In this document: in pieces, positions 1-5,076 of the stretch
Layout: each line of letters starts with the position of its first letter
Numbering within the stretch: the stretch's first letter is position 1
Origin: an uncultured Roseburia sp.
GTDB lineage: Bacteria; Bacillota_A; Clostridia; Lachnospirales; Lachnospiraceae
Length of the DNA: 7,273 bases
Assembly: GCA_900753715.1 (NCBI GenBank)
Contig: CAAEAE010000012.1
Location: 1-7,273 of the forward strand
Reading direction: 5' to 3'
Program-made: the position numbers and the translations under genes
The notes under the pieces: generated by a model
The model's input: the letters and a program-made list of their open reading frames with translations, nothing else
What the model was told of the DNA's origin: nothing
The model's database searches: none

Positions 1-945
1 ATACTTTCACATCTTGCATTGTCATGGCATCTGCCACCGGCACAGTTCCACAAAGAACATCCGGATACAGTGATCGGACTGACAGAGTATGGTGCTGATT
101 CGGTAATTAAATTGCAGTCACCAAAGCCGAAAAAAGGTGATTATACAGAAAGCTATATGGCAGTGTACCATGAGCATATGCTTGAGATGATTTCCCAAAG
201 ACCATACCTGTGGGGCACCTATGTATGGAATATGTTTGAATTTGCTGCTGCAGGACGAGATGAGGCGGGCGACCCTGGTAAAAATCACAAGGGACTTATC
301 ACCTTTGACAGAAAAGAGAAAAAGGATGCTTACTATATTTACAAGGCATGGTGGAGCGATGAACCGTTCGTTCATCTTTGCGGAAGAAGATATGCAGACC
401 GTATAGAAACGGTCACAGAGATTAAGGTTTACTCTAACCAGAAAAGGATAGCCCTCTATGTGGATGGAAAACTCTTTGGGGAGCAGGAAGGTGAGCATAT
501 ATTTAAATTTGAGGTTCCAATCTGTGGAGAGCATACGATAAAAGCTGTCTGTACAGATCATGAGGCATTAAGCGATGAAATGACGATCCAAAAGGTCAGT
601 GAACCAAATCCGGCGTATTTTATGGATGCCACAAAGGTTTGTAACTGGTTTGAAGAACCACAGGAAGAGTCTGAAAAGGAAGAAGGCGGATATCTCTCGT
701 TAAACAGCACGATGGCAGAGATTCAGGCTGTACCGGCGGGAGCGGCACTTCTTGCGCAGATGATGAAGCAGATGCAGGGTTCAGTGGCTGGAGGTATGGG
801 TAAGAATGTAAAGATACCAGAGACAATGATGGCTATGATTGCAAGACAGCCGTTAAAGAAACTTCTGGCACAGGGAGGAATCGATGCAGATGGAGAGCAG
901 GCGAAGATGCTTGCAGCAGCACTTGGAAAGATTCCAAAGAAATAA
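1..945 (+). CDS. GH2 family glycosidase (beta-galactosidase/beta-glucuronidase-like), 3' part
   Basis: The 5' end is cut off: frame 1 is open from the first base, so the TTG at 19 is an internal Leu codon and not a start. The 314 visible residues begin near the end of the GH2 TIM barrel. The stretch FHKEHPD...LTEYGAD contains the expected nucleophile Glu (codon 85-87). The barrel closes with YLWGTYVWNMFEF and a GKNHKG loop (280-294). A beta-rich Ig-like domain follows (about 370-600; IKVYSNQKRIALYVDGK resembles the C-terminal sandwich domain of many GH2 enzymes). After an acidic linker (about 649-684) comes a Met/Ala-rich, probably helical tail (688-942). Family chemistry is retaining hydrolysis of beta-galactosides or beta-glucuronides; the visible part cannot separate these. 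The acid/base Glu and the sugar-binding N-terminal domain lie upstream of the window. It is the first visible gene of the cluster, 64 nt before the GH1 gene. GH2 membership is secure; exact specificity is not. Confidence 0.9.
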   Translation: MLSHLALSWHLPPAQFHKEHPDTVIGLTEYGADSVIKLQSPKPKKGDYTESYMAVYHEHMLEMISQRPYLWGTYVWNMFEFAAAGRDEAGDPGKNHKGLITFDRKEKKDAYYIYKAWWSDEPFVHLCGRRYADRIETVTEIKVYSNQKRIALYVDGKLFGEQEGEHIFKFEVPICGEHTIKAVCTDHEALSDEMTIQKVSEPNPAYFMDATKVCNWFEEPQEESEKEEGGYLSLNSTMAEIQAVPAGAALLAQMMKQMQGSVAGGMGKNVKIPETMMAMIARQPLKKLLAQGGIDADGEQAKMLAAALGKIPKK

Positions 946-992
946 GGTTCTTTAAATGGAAAATTATGGTAGTTAATTGAGAGAGAGCAGTG

Positions 993-1001
993 AAGTGAGG
1001 T
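993..1001 (+). promoter_or_regulatory. Ribosome-binding site that decides the GH1 start
   Basis: AAGTGAGGT resembles the AAGGAGGT consensus with one mismatch, and its GAGG core ends 9 nt before the ATG at 1010. The alternative in-frame TTG at 977 is preceded by AT-rich sequence with no such site. The overlapping ATG at 1005 reads only two codons before TGA and is not credible as a gene start. Confidence 0.7.
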
Positions 1002-1009
1002 CAGATGAA

Positions 1010-2326
1010 ATGAGCAGATTTCCAGACAAATTTATGATTGGTGCGTCAACTGCGGCGCACCAGGTAGAGGGCAGCAATACAAACAGTGATTACTGGGCAA
1101 TGGAGCACTTAAAGCATACGAACTTTAATGAGCCATCTTTAAACGCAGTTGACCATTATAACCGTTATGAGGAGGATATCCGTCTGATGGCAGAGGCTGG
1201 GCTGAATACTTATCGATTTTCCATAGAGTGGGCACGTATAGAGCCGGAAGAGGGAAAATTTGATGAAGCAGAAACAGAGCACTACAGAAAGGTGCTCAAA
1301 TGCTGCAGAAATCATGGAATAGAACCGGTTGTTACCATGATGCATTTTACATCACCAGTATGGCTGATACAAAAAGGCGGATGGGAAAGTGAGTCAACCG
1401 TAAAGTATTTTGTAAGATACTGTGCATATGTGGCAGAAAAACTTGGAGACCTCATGCATTATGTCATCACAATCAATGAAGCAAATATGGGACTTCAGGT
1501 AGCTGCGATTGCAGAGCGTTATAAGCGTCAGATGATGGCGAAGCGCAGGAAAGGAAAAAAGAGTAAAAAAGATAAGAACATGGAAGGCACCGCTCAGGTT
1601 GGCATGAATTTTAATAAAATGCTGAAAAATATGTTCTGGCAGGGATTTGAAAACAAAAAAGTTTTTGGAACAAAAAAACCGCAGATCTTTGTCAGTGCAA
1701 GAACACCAGAAGGAGATATCCTTGTAATGCGTGCGCATCAGGCTGCAAGAGATGCGATGAAAAAGGTTCATCCAGAACTTTTGATAGGATTGTCATTGTC
1801 ACTTCATGATATTCAGGCTGTTGATGGTGGAGATGCAGCTGCAAAGCATGAGTGGGAGGAGGAATTTACACATTATCTTCCCTATATAAAGGATGATGAT
1901 TTTTTTGGACTTCAGAATTATACCAGAAGCCTTATTGGACCAGATGGAATATGTCCTGTGCCTGAGGGGGCAGAGATTACACAGATGGAGTATGAATTTT
2001 ATCCACAGGCATTGGAACATGTGATCAGAAGAGTGCATGAGGAGTATACAAAAGCTGGGAAGAAAAATATGCCGATCATGGTCACAGAGAATGGCATAGC
2101 AACAGAGGACGATACCAGAAGGGTTGCATTTATTGATGAGGCAGCAAAGGGAGTGGAAGCATGTATTGCGGATCATATACCGGTGATAGGCTATTGCCAC
2201 TGGTCGCTGCTGGACAATTTTGAGTGGCAAAAGGGCTTTTCAATGAAATTCGGACTGATAGCAGTAGACAGATCCACCATGAAGCGTATGCCGAAAAAGA
2301 GTCTCTATTTTCTGGGACAACTATAA
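1010..2326 (+). CDS. GH1 beta-glycosidase (beta-glucosidase-like), probably cytoplasmic
   Basis: This is a 438-residue GH1 enzyme, close to the usual 440-480. Family landmarks occur in order: GASTAAHQVEG near the N-terminus (glycone-binding Gln18), YRFSIEWARIEP at 68-79, the HF pair at 112-113, acid/base Glu157 in TINEAN, Asn303-Tyr304, nucleophile Glu360 in VTENG, and WSLLDNFEW at 398-406. Both catalytic Glu residues are present, so it should be an active retaining beta-glycosidase. Glu405-Trp406 is the pattern of enzymes acting on unphosphorylated glucose/galactose-type sugars; 6-phospho-beta-glucosidases usually have a Ser/Lys/Tyr phosphate site instead. Oddities are NEAN in place of the usual NEP and a Lys/Arg-rich insertion at 172-190. 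There is no signal peptide. A TTG at 977 would add 11 residues, but the ATG at 1010 has a better ribosome-binding site and gives the normal GH1 N-terminus. The aglycone or linkage cannot be read from the sequence. Confidence 0.93.
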   Translation: MSRFPDKFMIGASTAAHQVEGSNTNSDYWAMEHLKHTNFNEPSLNAVDHYNRYEEDIRLMAEAGLNTYRFSIEWARIEPEEGKFDEAETEHYRKVLKCCRNHGIEPVVTMMHFTSPVWLIQKGGWESESTVKYFVRYCAYVAEKLGDLMHYVITINEANMGLQVAAIAERYKRQMMAKRRKGKKSKKDKNMEGTAQVGMNFNKMLKNMFWQGFENKKVFGTKKPQIFVSARTPEGDILVMRAHQAARDAMKKVHPELLIGLSLSLHDIQAVDGGDAAAKHEWEEEFTHYLPYIKDDDFFGLQNYTRSLIGPDGICPVPEGAEITQMEYEFYPQALEHVIRRVHEEYTKAGKKNMPIMVTENGIATEDDTRRVAFIDEAAKGVEACIADHIPVIGYCHWSLLDNFEWQKGFSMKFGLIAVDRSTMKRMPKKSLYFLGQL

Positions 2327-2353
2327 CTTGGAAAATATATGGAGTGAAAATAA

Positions 2354-4174
2354 ATGAAGTATTATTGTAATCCGGTAAATATAAATTACAGATATCAGTT
2401 CAATGCGGATCAGAGGAAAAACGGAATTGCTGTCTGCCGCGAAGCAGCAGACCCATCCATGATAACGTTTAAAGGCAGATATTACATATTTGCATCCATG
2501 ACTCTTGGTGTATGGGTTTCGGATGATCTGGTAAAATGGGAAAATCATAAACTGCCATCAGAACTTCCGTTGTATGATTATGCGCCGGATGTGCGTGTGA
2601 TGGGGGAATATGTATATTTCTGTGCCTCAAAAAAAGGGGAAAAATGCGACAGGTACCGCACAAAAGATATCTTAAACGGACCATATGAGAAGATAGAGGG
2701 AACCTTTGATTTCTGGGATCCGAATCTGTTTGTGGATGATGATGGAAAGGTTTATTTTTACTGGGGCTGTTCAAATGAGACCCCTATGTGGGGAGTGGAG
2801 TTAGACCCACAGACCATGAATCCAAAGGGAGAGAAAAAAGAACTGATATATGCCGATCCTTATAAATATGGATATGAGCGGATTGGTGATGATAACGGTA
2901 AGCTGCCACGCTCAAAGGAAGAGGTGGACGCCTGTTTTGACAATTTCATGAAATCCCAGGGGACACCTGTGGAGCAGATCCCGCAAATGTATATCCCGAT
3001 GATCAGGGGAATGTTCACAGATAAACCTTATATTGAGGGTGCCTGGATGGATAAGCATGAAGGCAGATATTATCTGCAGTATGCATTTGCCGGTACACAG
3101 TATAATACCTATGGAGATGGAGTATATGTCTCAGACAAGCCGTTAGGACCATTCACACCGGCAAAAAACAATCCATATTCCTATCATCCGGGTGGATTTA
3201 TGCCAGGTGCCGGTCATGGTTCTACGATGGAGGATTATAAGGGGAATCTGTGGCATGCGGCTACAATGCGGATCAGCGTAAACCATGATTTTGAGAGAAG
3301 AGTCGGCATCTGGAAGGCTGCATATGATGAGGAAGGTGAGTTGTGCTGTAATCAGAGGTATGGGGACTGGCCGATTGGCGTGTCTGACGGGAAAGAACAG
3401 GATATATGGGAAAATCCACACTGGATGCTGTTATCATATAAGAAAGAAATGTCAGCATCATCATGTACGGATGGGCATGCACCACAGCTTGCAGCGAATG
3501 AAAATGCGCAAAACTGGTGGCAGGCTTCGTCATCCGACCGGAAAGAATGGCTGATGATGGATTTGGGAAAAGCTATGGATGTGCATGCGATCCAGATTAA
3601 TTTTGCGGATGATGAAATCCATATTCCAGTTCCCGGCCAGATAAGAGGGACGACTCAGGCGAGATATATTGAGGAAGCAGATCTTGTTACGCGGTATCTT
3701 TTAGAGGGATCTGTGGATGGTGAAAAATTCTTTGTATTAGAAGATAAGACAAAAGCAGATACGGATTTAAGCCATGATTTCTTAGTATATGAGAATGGTA
3801 TGGAGGTTCGTTACATAAGATTGTCTGATATGAAAGTGCCTTACGGTCAAAAGCCATGTATCAGTGGACTCAGAGTGTTCGGTAAAGGTGCAGGCAGTTT
3901 GCCGGAACAGGCATCATATGAAGCAGCAAGAATTTCCGGAATAGACATGGAGATTGTGATTGATTCACAGGAGAAGGATGAAGCGGATGGGACGACAGGA
4001 TACAATATTCTCTGGGGACTTAAACCGGATAAGCTGTATCACAGCTATCTCGCATATGACACGAAAAAGAGAATAGGAGCTCTTGTTGACGGAGAATCTT
4101 ACTATGTAAGAGTGGATACATTTAATGAAAATGGAATTACGGAAGGAAAACTTCAGTTTGTAGAAAATTTGTAA
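2354..4174 (+). CDS. GH43-like glycosidase with discoidin (F5/8C) and Fn3-like modules
   Basis: The 606-residue protein begins with a five-bladed beta-propeller of GH43 type (about 20-345). Candidate catalytic residues are the base Asp33 in AADPSM, the pKa-modulating Asp122 in FWDPNLFVDDDGK and the acid Glu228 in YIEGAW; His288 in GAGHGS fits the central conserved His. GH43 enzymes are inverting and commonly remove alpha-L-arabinofuranose or beta-D-xylose, and some act on galactans; the target here is unknown. Residues about 360-510 resemble an F5/8 type C (CBM32-like) jelly-roll (WLMMDLGKAMDVHAIQINF; RYIRLSD; GLRVFG). Residues about 515-603 look like an Fn3-type sandwich (YNILWG, SYYVRVDTFNENG). 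No signal peptide is visible, so these modules probably serve a cytoplasmic enzyme. The spacing between Asp122 and Glu228 is long, implying an insertion at about 174-222. GGAG at 2341-2344 lies 9 nt before the start. The gene sits 27 nt after GH1 and 25 nt before the TIM-barrel gene. Confidence 0.88.
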   Translation: MKYYCNPVNINYRYQFNADQRKNGIAVCREAADPSMITFKGRYYIFASMTLGVWVSDDLVKWENHKLPSELPLYDYAPDVRVMGEYVYFCASKKGEKCDRYRTKDILNGPYEKIEGTFDFWDPNLFVDDDGKVYFYWGCSNETPMWGVELDPQTMNPKGEKKELIYADPYKYGYERIGDDNGKLPRSKEEVDACFDNFMKSQGTPVEQIPQMYIPMIRGMFTDKPYIEGAWMDKHEGRYYLQYAFAGTQYNTYGDGVYVSDKPLGPFTPAKNNPYSYHPGGFMPGAGHGSTMEDYKGNLWHAATMRISVNHDFERRVGIWKAAYDEEGELCCNQRYGDWPIGVSDGKEQDIWENPHWMLLSYKKEMSASSCTDGHAPQLAANENAQNWWQASSSDRKEWLMMDLGKAMDVHAIQINFADDEIHIPVPGQIRGTTQARYIEEADLVTRYLLEGSVDGEKFFVLEDKTKADTDLSHDFLVYENGMEVRYIRLSDMKVPYGQKPCISGLRVFGKGAGSLPEQASYEAARISGIDMEIVIDSQEKDEADGTTGYNILWGLKPDKLYHSYLAYDTKKRIGALVDGESYYVRVDTFNENGITEGKLQFVENL

Positions 4175-4199
4175 GATAAGAAAAACAGGGAGAAAATTC

Positions 4200-5057
4200 A
4201 TGGCGATCAAAGCAGTACAACAGATTATGCTTGGAACAGTGACAGGCAGTGAAGCAAAGGCAAAAGAGACACTGCAGGCGATGGTAAATGCCGGATATAA
4301 TGGAATCGAACTAAACAGCTTTATGGTTAATCCTACCCCATTTATGGTGCGGATGCTCACGATGGCTGCGGGCATGCCTACAGGAAAAGGTGGTAATCTC
4401 GACTGGGCAAAACTGGTGAGGGAGGCAGAGCTTTCCGTTGTCAGCCTGCATAAGGATTTAGGCGGTATAGAAAGAGAAACTGCCGAAACAGTGCGGGAAG
4501 CAGAGAAATACAATACCACCAATATTGTTATCACGGGAATGTACCGCTTTGATTACCGTGATAAGACACAGGTTACAGACTTGTGTAAAAGGCTCAATGA
4601 GGCCGGGAAAAAACTGAAAGCAGAGGGTATCAGTCTCTTATATCACAATCATAATTATGAATTCCAGAAGGTGGATGGCAGACAGAATGCGTATGAATAT
4701 ATCATCGCAAATACAGACCCGGAGTATGTAGGTTTTGAGTTTGATTCTTACTGGCCTACAGAGGCTGGTGTGTATGCACTGGATGTTATGAAAATGCTGG
4801 GCAGCAGAATGAAGCTGTACCATATTAATGACAGGGGCACAAAGCTTACAAAGCCAATGATGACACCGATTCTTAAGTCAGACAGCTGCGAACTGGGATA
4901 TGGCAACATGAATCTTGAAGCGTTATGCGGGCAGGCATTATCGGCAGGTGTGGAAGCGGTCGTGCTGGAAAGCCACAAAAACTGGATAGATAAGTCGCCG
5001 GTAAAATCATTTGAGGCATCTGCAAAATTTATGAGTGAACACGTTGGAACAGTTTAA
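4200..5057 (+). CDS. Xylose-isomerase-like TIM-barrel protein ('sugar phosphate isomerase/epimerase')
   Basis: The 285-residue protein has the AP-endonuclease-2/xylose-isomerase-like barrel pattern: GYNGIEL on an early strand (Glu37), VVSLHKDLG (81-89), LLYHNHNYEF (147-155), GFEFDSYW (Asp182), LYHINDRG (His208, Asp211), ELGYGNM (Glu231) and VVLESHKN (Glu257). The acidic and His residues are those that usually bind a divalent metal (Mn/Co/Mg) and perform proton transfer at carbons 1-3 of a sugar. The family is broad: ketose epimerases, inositol-pathway enzymes, and some lyases acting on 3-keto or C-glycosides. The name is therefore structural and no substrate is implied. Met-rich residues 41-59 form an unusual early loop. 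AGGGAG at 4187-4192 is 7 nt before the ATG. Its position between GH43 and GH78 suggests action on a sugar released or modified by the same pathway. No signal peptide is seen. Confidence 0.88.
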   Translation: MAIKAVQQIMLGTVTGSEAKAKETLQAMVNAGYNGIELNSFMVNPTPFMVRMLTMAAGMPTGKGGNLDWAKLVREAELSVVSLHKDLGGIERETAETVREAEKYNTTNIVITGMYRFDYRDKTQVTDLCKRLNEAGKKLKAEGISLLYHNHNYEFQKVDGRQNAYEYIIANTDPEYVGFEFDSYWPTEAGVYALDVMKMLGSRMKLYHINDRGTKLTKPMMTPILKSDSCELGYGNMNLEALCGQALSAGVEAVVLESHKNWIDKSPVKSFEASAKFMSEHVGTV

Positions 5058-5064
5058 ATATACC

Positions 5065-5070
5065 AGAGGA
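5065..5070 (+). promoter_or_regulatory. Ribosome-binding site that decides the GH78 start
   Basis: AGAGGA lies 6 nt before the ATG at 5077, inside the 19-nt gap after the TIM-barrel gene. The resulting N-terminus (MRAINLRTEHM) matches the usual beginning of clostridial GH78 proteins, so translation from this ATG is well supported. Confidence 0.65.
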
Positions 5071-5076
5071 AAAATT

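Noticed and set aside
118..561. 147-codon minus-strand open frame inside the GH2 gene
   Set aside because: It is fully antisense to conserved GH2 barrel and Ig-like sequence, with no recognisable domain or ribosome-binding site; a shadow frame.
962..978. AATTA/TAATT inverted repeat with a 7-nt spacer in the 64-nt gap before GH1
   Set aside because: Five A/T-only pairs are expected by chance in AT-rich spacer, there is no T-run to make a terminator, and no further symmetry supports an operator.
977..1009. TTG-initiated 11-residue N-terminal extension of the GH1 protein
   Set aside because: The added residues (MRESSEVRSDE) do not match GH1 N-termini, overlap the ribosome-binding site of the ATG at 1010, and lack a good site upstream of the TTG.
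3285..3554. 89-codon plus-strand open frame inside the GH43 gene
   Set aside because: It is an out-of-frame overlap within coding sequence, rich in His/Arg/Met from frame-shifted reading, with no initiation signal.
3965..4534. 189-codon open frame on the minus strand across the GH43/TIM-barrel junction
   Set aside because: It lies opposite two well-supported genes, its translation resembles no family I recognise, and its Ser/Ile/Phe-rich composition is what antisense of these codons gives.
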